From positions 62,001-126,000 of the forward strand of contig NZ_JOEK01000012.1 in NCBI RefSeq assembly GCF_000719135.1: a stretch of DNA of 64,000 nucleotides. Direction: 5' to 3'. Below are positions 1-7,856 of the stretch, piece after piece. Every line of letters starts with the position of its first letter. The first letter of the stretch is position 1. The stretch is from Streptomyces avicenniae. GTDB lineage: Bacteria > Actinomycetota > Actinomycetes > Streptomycetales > Streptomycetaceae. The position numbers and the translations under genes are program-made. A model generated the notes under the pieces. That model did not search any database and was not told where the DNA came from. It saw only the letters and a list, made by a program, of their open reading frames with translations.

Positions 1-426
1 GAAACCCACCCTGCCCCCGGGACGCAGGGCGCGTCGCCAATCGGCCGTCGCCCGACGCCCGAGGAAGTGCAGCGAGGACGCACAGAGCACCACGTCGAGG
101 GAGTGGTCCTCGGTCGGCAGCGGCACGGCATCGGCAACGCGCCAGTCGATCGCCCCGTCGCAGTCCAGGCTCTCGGCCCGGCCCCTGCCCACCGCGACCA
201 TCCCAGGAGACAGATCGACGGCCAGGACGGGGCGGGCGGTGGCCCGGCGACACTGCGCGAGTTGCAGGGCAACGGCACCGGCTCCGCACGCCACATCGGC
301 GACCGCGTCGTCAACGCCGGGCGCCACCTGGGCGATCAGGGCCCGCGCGATCTCCTCGTGGTGGCTGTGGTCGTAGCTACCGGCCAGATCATCGAAAACC
401 CCGGCCGACCCTGTGCTTCGCGTCAT
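1..426 (-). CDS. SAM-dependent class I methyltransferase (C-terminus cut by window edge)
   Basis: The first 142 residues are present; the gene runs off the left edge. The frame opens with an ATG at 426. The SAM-binding motif I reads VADVACGAGAVAL around residues 42-54, and a motif IV-like stretch LDVVLCASSLHF follows, as in the UbiE/type 11 small-molecule methyltransferases. The start FDDLAGSYD is also typical of that family. The substrate cannot be told. It is transcribed leftward and alone as far as visible; the neighbour on its 5' side is a decayed gene fragment and then a sulfite-oxidase-type enzyme on the same strand. Confidence 0.8.
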   Translation of the reverse strand, partial: MTRSTGSAGVFDDLAGSYDHSHHEEIARALIAQVAPGVDDAVADVACGAGAVALQLAQCRRATARPVLAVDLSPGMVAVGRGRAESLDCDGAIDWRVADAVPLPTEDHSLDVVLCASSLHFLGRRATADWRRALRPGGRVGF

Positions 427-678
427 CGTCCGAGGCTACGTGCCGAGCGGTCGCGTGCCGGTCACGGGGGCGGCCGTTCTTCTCGCCAGGGACGGCCTCG
501 CCGCACCCATGACGGCCCGCCTGTCCGCGCGGGCGCGGCGGAGCGATGAGTTCCGGCGGGGACGGCCGTCTGTGTCCGTGACGCCGCACCGGGAGCGGAA
601 CGGCCGGGCCGGGGCGGGCATCGGACCACTGGTGCGGGGAGGGGATGGGCGGGGTCATCGGCGGGATCGTGGAGTCGT

Positions 679-891
679 GTGAGGGATCCTGCTCGGCCGC
701 ACCACGTCCGGGGAGTTCACGCCCGCCTGGGTCCAACCCGCACCGTGCAGGACGACGACGGCGCGCCGTTCGTGAACGACACGCCCGAGTACGTCGTCTC
801 CTGGAGGCCGGAGAAGCCGGAGTGGAAGAACTCCACCTCGTCGTCCACCCGTCGGCTCTCGGCAGCCCCGGCGCGGCCCGCCGAGGGCTGA
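679..891 (+). pseudogene. Remnant of a dihydrofolate-reductase/RibD-C family gene
   Basis: A short open frame ends in a stretch that matches the middle of the small DHFR-like (RibD C-terminal, YwjB-type) oxidoreductases: PFVNDTPEYVVSWRPEKPEW followed by KNSTSSS corresponds to the family pattern F-x-N-x-x-P-K-Y-V-V-S-x-T-L-x-x-P-x-W-x-N-S-T. Only about 45 residues of a family protein of roughly 190 are present. Nothing recognisable precedes it (the first 25 codons look like noise) and the frame stops at 891. I therefore read it as a decayed fragment. The match is from memory of the family pattern, not from a search. Confidence 0.5.
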
Positions 892-905
892 GCCGCCCGC
901 GCCCG

Positions 906-2162
906 TCAGGCCGTGACCAGCACCGGGTGCCGGACGACGGCGTCGAACAGGTAGCCCTGGTCGTTGAACGGCGTCGTGTCCGGCTGACGGGTGCCCGTGC
1001 TGTCCGTGGCGCGGGCGAGCAGGGTGGCCGCGCCGGGCGTGCGCGGCTTCCAGGGCAGCGACCAGCGCACCCAGCTGTCGCGGCGCGGCACGTCGTGCAG
1101 CCGCGCGTGGTGCCAGCGCCGCCCGCCGTCCGTGCTGACCTCGACGGAGCGGACGGTGCCCGCGCCCGACCAGGAGCGCCCGGTGAGGTGGTGGGTGCGC
1201 CCGGCGGCGAACGGCGCGTCCCACGGCAGCTCGAACGCGCTCTTCAGCGTCTGCCGGGTCAGCGGCGCGCTGCCGCCCTCCGGGTGTCCAGGGCCGAACA
1301 GGCGGTACAGGTCGGTGTTCCACGGCGAGTACAGCGGCTCGGCCGAGACCTCGATGTCGCCGACCCACTTGATCGAGGCGATGCCGATCCAGGACGGCAC
1401 CAGCACGCGGACCGGCGCGCCGTGGTCGGGGGGCAGCGGGCGGCCGTTCATCTCGTGGACGAGCAGCACGTCGTCCAGCGCCTTGGCGATCGGCAGCGGG
1501 CGGCGTACGTGGCCCATCGGCGTGCCGTCGGACGCGGTCGCCTCGGCGTCGAGGCCGCGCGGCTGGACGTCCACGGCGTGCCGGGTGAGCCCGGCGTGGC
1601 GCAGGACGTGGGAGAGCCGGACGCCGCGCCAGCGGGCGACGCCGATCGCGCCGAGCGTCCAGGCGGTGCCTGACGCGGTCTGCCCCTGCTGGCTGGCGTA
1701 GAAGCTGCGGCCGTTGCCCGCGCACTCGACGAAGGCGGTGTGCGTCGTGGACGGCAGGGACTTCAGGTCGCGCAGGCTGAACTCGGCGCCGTCGCCGCGC
1801 AGTCCGCTCCCCCACAGCCGCAGGCGCCAGGAGTCGGCGTCCAGTTCGGGGGTGGTGGTGTGGTTGCGGACGAAGAACAGCTCGTTCGGCGTGTGGAAGC
1901 CGGTGCCGCGCAGGCCGGACCAGCGGCTCTCGGCGTTGGTGCCCCGGATGACGAAGTGCTCGTCGGGCAGCGCCTTGACGATCCCGGGGACGGTCGGTCC
2001 CGCGTGGGCGGTGCCGGTGGTCTGCGCGCCCACGGCGCCGATCACCCCGGCTGCGGTGAGGAGCCTCAGCATGCCGCGCCGTGAGATGCCGTCGGCGCGC
2101 GCGGCGCCGTCGAGCCACTGGCGCATCCGGCGGCGGTCGTAGTCCCGTTCGTCGGTCGTCAT
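906..2162 (-). CDS. Sulfite-oxidase-family molybdopterin oxidoreductase with Tat signal
   Basis: A protein of 418 residues starting at ATG 2162; the open frame extends further upstream but that part is arginine-rich noise. The twin-arginine signal SRRGMLRLL lies at residues 28-36, followed by a hydrophobic stretch and AHA near 52-54, so export by Tat is likely. The molybdopterin domain includes the conserved FVECAGNGRSFY with the Moco-ligating cysteine near residue 147. The C-terminal half fits the immunoglobulin-like Mo-co dimerisation domain (GRSWSGAGTVRSVEVSTDGG). The electron acceptor and substrate are unknown; family members oxidise sulfite or related compounds. No heme-binding partner is adjacent. 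Confidence 0.85.
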   Translation of the reverse strand: MTTDERDYDRRRMRQWLDGAARADGISRRGMLRLLTAAGVIGAVGAQTTGTAHAGPTVPGIVKALPDEHFVIRGTNAESRWSGLRGTGFHTPNELFFVRNHTTTPELDADSWRLRLWGSGLRGDGAEFSLRDLKSLPSTTHTAFVECAGNGRSFYASQQGQTASGTAWTLGAIGVARWRGVRLSHVLRHAGLTRHAVDVQPRGLDAEATASDGTPMGHVRRPLPIAKALDDVLLVHEMNGRPLPPDHGAPVRVLVPSWIGIASIKWVGDIEVSAEPLYSPWNTDLYRLFGPGHPEGGSAPLTRQTLKSAFELPWDAPFAAGRTHHLTGRSWSGAGTVRSVEVSTDGGRRWHHARLHDVPRRDSWVRWSLPWKPRTPGAATLLARATDSTGTRQPDTTPFNDQGYLFDAVVRHPVLVTA

Positions 2163-2408
2163 GCGGAAGATCCTCGCGCGGCGCCGCCGGGGGCACCATT
2201 GCGGCGCATTGCGGGGGCGTGAAATATCGCCCCGGGTCGGCCCCGGGCCGCGATCTCGGCGGTGAGCGGAGTGGCGATGTCTACGAGGGCCGCAGCGCCG
2301 ACGCGGTGGGACGCCTGACGGATGAAGAGGGCTCCCGGCCGACTCACCTGGTCGGTCTCCGTCGCCTGCCGACGGGAGCATCGGGACGACCCGTGGGCTT
2401 CACCGCGA

Positions 2409-3170
2409 CTACGGCGTGCCACCCGGCAGACGAAGCGCCGCTTCGATCCCCTCGTTCCGCAACGGCACGTAGTGGCCGTCGATGATCCGGCCACCCGCGA
2501 AGATCCTCATGAACTCGGCCGATGTCTCCGCGTCGAGCACGGAAGGGTCCGCCTCAAGTGCCCGATTGAGACTGTCCACGATCTGCGGAGCGGTGAGTTT
2601 CTCCCATGCGCTCCTCCACTCCGCGCAACCGCCGTCGTCCTCGATGCGGGCATCGGCCAGTGCCCTTACCTGATCGGCGATGAACGCCGAGGCCAGCAGA
2701 AGCGCGACAAGACGCCGCTGGGCTTCCGCGCTCCCCATGACCGTTCCGTGCTCTTCGAGCGCGGCATCGACCTCGCCGGAGAACGCCGCGGCATCGGGAC
2801 AGTACACGGCGGCCATCGCTGCGGTGGCGGCTCGGCCGCGCGCCTCACTCTTCTCGGACCCCTTCTTCCTCTTCAGACCGAAGTCGCTCAGCCGGCTCCT
2901 GAGGTGTGGTGCGGTCTTGACGCCGACGTACGTCACGATGGCTCCCAGCGCCATGCCCATGGCCACCTTGAGCAGCGCTGACGACGGATCTCGCTCGCCT
3001 TCCTCGGGAATGGGACGAAGCCTGACCTGCGTCGTGAGCCTGTTCGTCTCGTCGTCGAAGACGAGTGGACTGCTCTCACCGGGAACCGAGGACCGCGCAC
3101 AATGCGTTCCGGCAGGACGCCCCACCGCCATCACATCCCAGATCGTCCCGGGCAGGTCATCGGAAGCCAT
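2409..3170 (-). CDS. Hypothetical protein with one membrane segment
   Basis: A 253-residue protein starting at ATG 3170 (a GTG lies directly before it). One hydrophobic segment near residues 66-86 (VAMGMALGAIVTYVGVKTA) is followed by a basic stretch GLKRKKGSEKSEARGR, which suggests a membrane anchor with the C-terminal part in the cytoplasm. The C-terminal 150 residues are mixed alpha-helical with no motif I recognise. Codon use looks like that of its neighbours. It stands alone between a Tat-exported molybdoenzyme and the purine operon on the same strand, so context gives no function. Confidence 0.6.
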   Translation of the reverse strand: MASDDLPGTIWDVMAVGRPAGTHCARSSVPGESSPLVFDDETNRLTTQVRLRPIPEEGERDPSSALLKVAMGMALGAIVTYVGVKTAPHLRSRLSDFGLKRKKGSEKSEARGRAATAAMAAVYCPDAAAFSGEVDAALEEHGTVMGSAEAQRRLVALLLASAFIADQVRALADARIEDDGGCAEWRSAWEKLTAPQIVDSLNRALEADPSVLDAETSAEFMRIFAGGRIIDGHYVPLRNEGIEAALRLPGGTP

Positions 3171-3262
3171 GACCGGACTGTACGTGCAACCACCGCCCGT
3201 CCGCGGATCGTTGCGGCGATCGGTCCGGCTGCTCCTGTGCACAGGGAGCCCGGGCCGGTACG

Positions 3263-4633
3263 TCAGCGCCCGGCCGCGTCGGCGAGGCGGCGTGCCTGGA
3301 GGCGGGCGGAGCGGGCGATCGTCTCCTCGTCGGCGGTGAGCAGCCGCCCGTCCTGCACGACGGGCACGCCGCCGACCAAGGAGAGCGAGACGGGCGCCGG
3401 GGGGCCGAGGACGAGCGCGGCGACCGGGTCGGCGATCGTCGAGTGCCCGAGGCCGTCGAGCCGCCACAGCACGAGGTCGGCGAGCTTGCCCGCTTCCAGC
3501 GACCCCAGCTCCGCGTCCCGGCCGAGGACGCGGGCGCCGCCGAGCGTGCCGAGGCGCAGGGCCTGGCGGGCGGTGAGGGCGCGTTCGCGGTGCGGGCCGA
3601 GGCGGGCCACGAGCAGGGCGCCGCGCAGCTCGGTGTGCAGCTCGCCGGTCTCGTTGGACGCGGTGCCGTCCACGCCGAGGCCGACGGGGATCCCGGCGGC
3701 CAGCATGTCGGGCACGCGGGCGATCCCGGCGGCGAGGCGGGCGTTGCTCGACGGGCAGTGGGCGACGCCGGTGCCGGTGCGGGCGAAGGCGGCGAGGTCG
3801 TCGTCCGTCATGTGCACGCAGTGCGCCATCCACACGTCGTCGCCGAGCCAGCCGGTGGACTCGAAGTAGGCGGTCGGGCCTATGCCGAACAGTTCGTGGC
3901 AGAACGCCTCCTCCTCGACCGTCTCGGAGCCGTGCGTGTGCAGCCGTACGCCGAGGCGCCGCGCCAGCGTGGCCGATTCGCGCAGCAGCTCGGTCGAGAC
4001 GGAGAACGGCGAGCAGGGCGCGACGGCGATCCGCAGCATGGCGTCGGGCGCGGGGTCGTGGTGGGCGCGGACGGCCTCCTCGGTGGCGCGCAGGGCGTCC
4101 TCCGTCGTCTCGACGGCGAAGTCGGGCGGCAGGCCGCCGTCGGAGACGCCCCGGTCCATCGAGCCGCGCGCCGCCGTGAAGCGGACGCCCGTCTCGCGGG
4201 CGGCGCGGATCTCGGCGCCGAGGAGGTCGCCCGCGCCCCGGGGGAAGATGTAGTGGTGGTCCATGGCGGTGGTGACGCCGCCCCTGGCCATCATGGCGAG
4301 GGACGCCTGCGCGGCGGCGTGCACCATGTCCTCGTCGATGCGCGACCACAGCGGGTAGAGCGTCACGAGCCAGTCGAAGAGGTTGGCGTCCTGGGCGAGG
4401 CCGCGCGTGAGCCACTGGTAGAAGTGGTGGTGCGTGTTGACGAGGCCGGGCGTGACGAGATGGCCCGAGGCGTCGATGCGGCTGGTCACGCCGGTCAGAC
4501 CGGCGGGCGCGGGCCCGGGGCCCACGGCCTCGATCCGCCCGTCCGCGAGGACGAGGTGCCCCTGCGCGTACTCGGTGCCCGCCGCGTCCACGGTCGCGAC
4601 GGCGCAGTGCTCGATGACGGTCCGCTCACCCAT
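3263..4633 (-). CDS. 8-oxoguanine deaminase (amidohydrolase family)
   Basis: A 456-residue amidohydrolase of the atrazine chlorohydrolase/8-oxoguanine deaminase group. The metal ligands are visible: the first HxH in TPGLVNTHHHFYQWL near residue 67, the HTHGSE histidine near 236, AHCVHM near 271 and the aspartate in GVDGTASNE near 321. The family hydrolyses 8-oxoguanine to urate and ammonia, which fits its place directly behind uricase. Its ATG overlaps the uricase stop codon by 8 bases, so the two are probably translationally coupled. It is the last gene of the leftward purine operon. Other aminopurine or triazine substrates cannot be excluded from sequence alone. Confidence 0.85.
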   Translation of the reverse strand: MGERTVIEHCAVATVDAAGTEYAQGHLVLADGRIEAVGPGPAPAGLTGVTSRIDASGHLVTPGLVNTHHHFYQWLTRGLAQDANLFDWLVTLYPLWSRIDEDMVHAAAQASLAMMARGGVTTAMDHHYIFPRGAGDLLGAEIRAARETGVRFTAARGSMDRGVSDGGLPPDFAVETTEDALRATEEAVRAHHDPAPDAMLRIAVAPCSPFSVSTELLRESATLARRLGVRLHTHGSETVEEEAFCHELFGIGPTAYFESTGWLGDDVWMAHCVHMTDDDLAAFARTGTGVAHCPSSNARLAAGIARVPDMLAAGIPVGLGVDGTASNETGELHTELRGALLVARLGPHRERALTARQALRLGTLGGARVLGRDAELGSLEAGKLADLVLWRLDGLGHSTIADPVAALVLGPPAPVSLSLVGGVPVVQDGRLLTADEETIARSARLQARRLADAAGR

Positions 4634-5549
4634 GGGGCGACTCCTGGCGTGCGGTCAGATCGACGGGGATGCGGGCGTCGGCGCCCTCGCGCAGCACCGT
4701 GGCCTCGATGAGGCCGTAGGGCCGGTCGGCCGCGAAGTACACGGCGCCGTCCGGGCCCTCGTTGTCCATGCCGAACGGGGACAGATCGACGGCGAAGTGG
4801 TGCTTGTTCGGCAGCGACAGCCGGATCTCCGCTATCTCGGGCCGCTCGTCGATGACGCGGGAGCCCATGGCGTACAGCGTCTGCTGGAGGGAGTACGAGT
4901 AGGTCCCGGCGAAGGCGTCGAGCAGGTGCCGCACGGCGTCGGCGTGCTCCGCGTCCCAGTCGCGCGCCCGGTCGGGCGCGCCGGTGTCCGCCTGCCGCCA
5001 GACGGCGGTGACGTCGGTGGCGAGCACGCGGTCCGCCGTCTCGGGGAGCGTCGTCCAGCGGTCCTTGACGTAGCCGCCGAACTCGGAGTCGGTGGTGTTC
5101 ATGACCGTGACGCCGGTGAGCCCGCTCAGCACCTCCCACGCCGCGCCGTCGTACGTCACCTGGGCCGTGCGGACGCCACGCCCCGCGCGGGTGAACGAGT
5201 GGGCCGCCTCGCCCGGCACCGGGATGCGGTCCCACGCGTACTCCGCGACGCGGACGCGCGCGCGGTGGACGGCGGGCTGCGAGCCGACGAAGTGCCCGGC
5301 CAGCAGCCCGGCGAACGCCTCGGGCGAGCTGATGCCGTGCTCGCGCGCGAAGGCGAAGACGGTGTTCTTGGTGGTGTCGGTCGTGAGCACCCCCGCGTTG
5401 GAGCCGTGGAGGTGGACGGCGCTCATGTCGCCGGAGAGGGCGACCGAGACGTTGAGGTCCCGCACATGGTGGACGGGCCCGTCGCGCGTGACGCGGACGA
5501 CGCGCGTCTCGGCCTTGCCGTACTGGTTCTGCCCGAGCGTGGGCGGCAT
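4626..5549 (-). CDS. Urate oxidase (uricase)
   Basis: A 307-residue cofactor-free uricase, normal length for the family. It oxidises urate to 5-hydroxyisourate. The first T-fold domain carries TTDTTKNTVFAFA (the Lys-Thr catalytic pair lies in this region) and the second carries NKHHFAVDLSPFG with the conserved histidine. It starts at ATG 5549, two bases after the UraD-UraH stop codon, and its own stop overlaps the 8-oxoguanine deaminase start. The product is passed to the fused UraD-UraH enzyme encoded immediately upstream in the same transcript. Confidence 0.95.
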   Translation of the reverse strand: MPPTLGQNQYGKAETRVVRVTRDGPVHHVRDLNVSVALSGDMSAVHLHGSNAGVLTTDTTKNTVFAFAREHGISSPEAFAGLLAGHFVGSQPAVHRARVRVAEYAWDRIPVPGEAAHSFTRAGRGVRTAQVTYDGAAWEVLSGLTGVTVMNTTDSEFGGYVKDRWTTLPETADRVLATDVTAVWRQADTGAPDRARDWDAEHADAVRHLLDAFAGTYSYSLQQTLYAMGSRVIDERPEIAEIRLSLPNKHHFAVDLSPFGMDNEGPDGAVYFAADRPYGLIEATVLREGADARIPVDLTARQESPHG

Positions 5550-5551
5550 GG

Positions 5552-6379
5552 TCAGCTCCCTCGGTAGACGGAGTGGCCGTACGGGCTGAGCAGCAGCGGC
5601 ACGTGGTGGTGCTCGCCCGGTACGACGCGGAAGGTGACGGTGGCCTCGGGGAAGAACGGCGTGTCCACGGCGAACGTGAGCCGCGCCGTGTCCGCCGCGC
5701 CCGGCAGGTCGGGGAGCCCGCCGCAGCGTCCGTCCGCGTCGGTGCGGGCGGTGGCGTGCGGCGTCCAGGGGCCTTCCCGGCCGAGGCGTACGGCCAGGGT
5801 GACGGGCACGCCGGACGCCGGGCGGCCCAGGCCGGTGTCGAGGACGTGCGTGGAGACCGTCGCCGTGGACTCGGCGAGACGGGTGAGGCGCAGCGCGTTG
5901 ATCCGGCCCAGCTCGGTGCGGGTGACGGCCCGTTCCGCGGCCGGGTCGTTGCCGAGGCGGGCGCGGAGCGCGTCGCGCAGCTGCACGGCCGTCAGGCCGG
6001 TGGCGCGGATCAGGAAGACGTGGCCGAACCGTTCCTGGTACGCGAGGTTCAGCTCCGTCATCTCGGCGCGCAGGGCGGCGTCGGCGTCCGCCATGCCGCG
6101 CTGCTCGCGGGCCGAGGCGGGGTCGGCGGGGTCGGGGCGGCCGATGCGGGGGTGCCCGGCGACGGCGGCGTCGAGGCCGTCGCCCGACAGGGCGGCCACG
6201 GCGGCGTCGTTCACGGCGAGCAGCGCCGCCGTGTCGGCGTACGGGCGCGCCGCGAGGAGCCGGTCGGCCCAGTCGGGCGCGGCGCACAGGCGGCGCAGGA
6301 CCGGGCGGACGGCGCGGTCCTCCGCGCCGTTGAGCCAGGCGAGGCCGGGGGGCGGCGTGTGCGGCGGACGGGACGTCAT
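5552..6379 (-). CDS. Bifunctional OHCU decarboxylase / 5-hydroxyisourate hydrolase (UraD-UraH fusion)
   Basis: One 275-residue polypeptide joins two enzymes. Residues about 10-150 are the all-helical OHCU decarboxylase, with its HPRIG motif and the NLAYQERFGHVFLIRA helix. Residues about 165-275 are the transthyretin-like HIU hydrolase, with STHVLDTGLGRPASGVPV and the C-terminal YRGS tetrapeptide that marks the family. It converts the uricase product to S-allantoin. The domain order (UraD first) is that of plant allantoin synthase. The start at ATG 6379 is preferred because the longer frame adds only ten residues before TSRPPH. A palindrome lies just upstream. Confidence 0.93.
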   Translation of the reverse strand: MTSRPPHTPPPGLAWLNGAEDRAVRPVLRRLCAAPDWADRLLAARPYADTAALLAVNDAAVAALSGDGLDAAVAGHPRIGRPDPADPASAREQRGMADADAALRAEMTELNLAYQERFGHVFLIRATGLTAVQLRDALRARLGNDPAAERAVTRTELGRINALRLTRLAESTATVSTHVLDTGLGRPASGVPVTLAVRLGREGPWTPHATARTDADGRCGGLPDLPGAADTARLTFAVDTPFFPEATVTFRVVPGEHHHVPLLLSPYGHSVYRGS

Positions 6380-6412
6380 GGCACAACAGCTAAGCCGGGT
6401 CACACCCCGGCG

Positions 6413-6427
6413 TCAACATTATGTTGA
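6413..6427. promoter_or_regulatory. Perfect inverted repeat upstream of the UraD-UraH/uricase genes
   Basis: The sequence TCAACAT-T-ATGTTGA has 7-base arms and a one-base centre. It lies 33 bases upstream of the UraD-UraH start and covers the stop codon of the upstream DNA-binding protein gene. The position fits an operator for an internal promoter of the purine operon. The binding protein is not known; the gene product at 6419-6850 or PucR at 14824 are candidates by proximity only. Confidence 0.45.
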
Positions 6428-6850
6428 ACGGTTCAGGTAGTTGTAGACGGTGAAGCGGGAGACGCCCAGGGCCTCCGCGACGGTCTCGACGCCGTGCCGC
6501 ATCGCGAACGCGCCGCGCGCCTCCAGGGACCGCACCAGCTGCTGTTTGACGCCCCTGTCCAGCTCGGACAGGGGCATGCCGTGGCGGCGGCGCAGGTCGG
6601 CGAGGATGTGGTCGAGCGACTCGGAGAGCTGGGGCAGCCGCACGGCGGCGGCGACGGCGCCATCCCAGCGGAGGAGGACGTCGTCCTCACCGGCCTCCGC
6701 CGGGTCGATCAGCCGCCCGCCGATGGCGTCGAGCAGGGGCGCGAGGGCGGCCGTGAACCGCGTCGCGGCGGGCGAGGGGCCGGGTGGCGGGGTGTCACCT
6801 CCCGCGTCACCCGCCGCGTCACCCGGGGTGCCGTCAGTCCGCCCGGCCAT
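6419..6850 (-). CDS. Helix-turn-helix DNA-binding protein (DauR/YheO-type HTH)
   Basis: A 143-residue protein. After a Gly/Pro-rich N-terminus of about 30 residues and a short helical region, the C-terminal 60 residues form an HTH with LEARGAFAMRHGVETVAEAL and GVSRFTVYNYLN, which fits the DauR-type HTH (PF13309-like) pattern of an ArgGlyxFxxxxAxxxVAxxLGVSRxTVYxYL helix pair. It probably regulates the purine genes that follow it. Its ATG at 6850 lies inside the upstream gene (17-base overlap), so the two are coupled. The N-terminal sensor half is much shorter than in DauR/YheO proteins, so the ligand is unknown. Confidence 0.7.
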   Translation of the reverse strand: MAGRTDGTPGDAAGDAGGDTPPPGPSPAATRFTAALAPLLDAIGGRLIDPAEAGEDDVLLRWDGAVAAAVRLPQLSESLDHILADLRRRHGMPLSELDRGVKQQLVRSLEARGAFAMRHGVETVAEALGVSRFTVYNYLNRST

Positions 6851-7109
6851 GCCGCTCCCCCTCCTCCCGTGTGGCCAGCGTGCTGAGCTGGAGCGACACA
6901 CGGGTCGCGCCCGCCGCGAGGGCGCGGCGCAGCACGGTGTCCACGGCCGCGAGCACCGCGTCGGACGGCCCCTCGGCGCTGGTGCCGAACGGCCCGACGT
7001 CCACCGCGTCGAGCGGCGCCCCGGCCACCGCCTCGCGGGTCACCAGGGCGTGCTGCGGCAGCTCGTCCAGATCGAACGGCTCGGTCGTGAATTCGATTCT
7101 GAGGCGCAC
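6834..7109 (-). CDS. Thiamine-binding-like small protein (MTH1187/YkoF family)
   Basis: A 91-residue protein with GTG start at 7109. The sequence VDVGPFGTSAEGPSDAVLAA followed by a helix and VSLQLS fits the ferredoxin-like thiamine-binding/MTH1187 fold, in which GPxGTxxEG is the typical signature. The family binds thiamine-like or other small ligands without catalysis. It overlaps the HTH gene by 17 bases; this pairing suggests it could be the ligand-sensing partner of that regulator, which is inference. Alternative: an unrelated small alpha/beta protein of unknown role. Confidence 0.6.
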   Translation of the reverse strand: MRLRIEFTTEPFDLDELPQHALVTREAVAGAPLDAVDVGPFGTSAEGPSDAVLAAVDTVLRRALAAGATRVSLQLSTLATREEGERHGRAD

Positions 7110-7155
7110 GGGGCCAACCTAGACCGTGCACCGCCCGGCGGGGCCGGGGCGGTGG

Positions 7156-7566
7156 TCAGTGAAGTCCCGGCGGCGGCCATGCCGGGGACGGGGACTCGCG
7201 GCGCTGCGCGAAGCCGTACGGCAGCTGCGCGGCGCGCGAGACGCCGAACATCTCCAGCGCCTCCCGGAGCGCGGCCACGCCTCTGGCCAGCGCGCTGACC
7301 GAGCCGACCGCGGCGACGATCAGCAGCAGCGACTCGCGCAGCGCGCCCGGTTCGAGCGTCCCGGCGGCGGCCAGCGCGTCGAGGGCGCCCAGTTCGCGTT
7401 CGGCGATCTCCCGGTCGGCGAGCGGGGCCGGATAGCGGTCGAGGTCCGCGCACAATCGCCGGACGGCCGACTGGAGGCCCGCGATCCGCGGGTCGGTACC
7501 GGCGGCGCTGCCACGCTGCGCACCGGTCAGCGCCATACGGGCCGTCTCAGCTTCTCCTGCCGCCAC
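7156..7566 (-). CDS. Hypothetical helical protein
   Basis: A 136-residue protein with GTG start at 7566, preceded by a strong GGGAGGGG ribosome-binding site. It is Ala/Leu/Arg-rich and predicted to be all helical, with no membrane segment or motif that I can name with confidence; it may belong to one of the small actinobacterial DUF families. It lies 46 bases upstream of the thiamine-binding-like gene on the same strand and may be the first gene of the purine operon. Confidence 0.6.
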   Translation of the reverse strand: MAAGEAETARMALTGAQRGSAAGTDPRIAGLQSAVRRLCADLDRYPAPLADREIAERELGALDALAAAGTLEPGALRESLLLIVAAVGSVSALARGVAALREALEMFGVSRAAQLPYGFAQRRESPSPAWPPPGLH

Positions 7567-7856
7567 TCAGCCCCTCCCTGCCATGTCATCCGTCATCGCT
7601 CGCCCCCGCCATGCGCCCGCACATGCGCGGGCGACCGGCGGGCCGGACAAGGAAAGTAAATATCACTGTCCGCGCACCACGCCATACGGAGGGCGAGGTT
7701 CCATGTCACATTCCGGTGAAAGAAAGCCCGAAAAGGCTCGACGCGGAGTCACCGCCCGGTGGACGGGCGGAGGGCCGGGCGGCGGGGCTGACCGGTGGCC
7801 CGCCGATCGGGAAGACTGGGGGAACACCGCCGGAAGTACCGTCCCTGGAGCGTCAG

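Noticed and set aside
655..2199. Long minus-strand frame over the sulfite-oxidase-type gene
   Set aside because: Arg/Pro-rich translation without motifs; it is another frame of the same strand as the real gene, which has the Tat signal and Moco cysteine.
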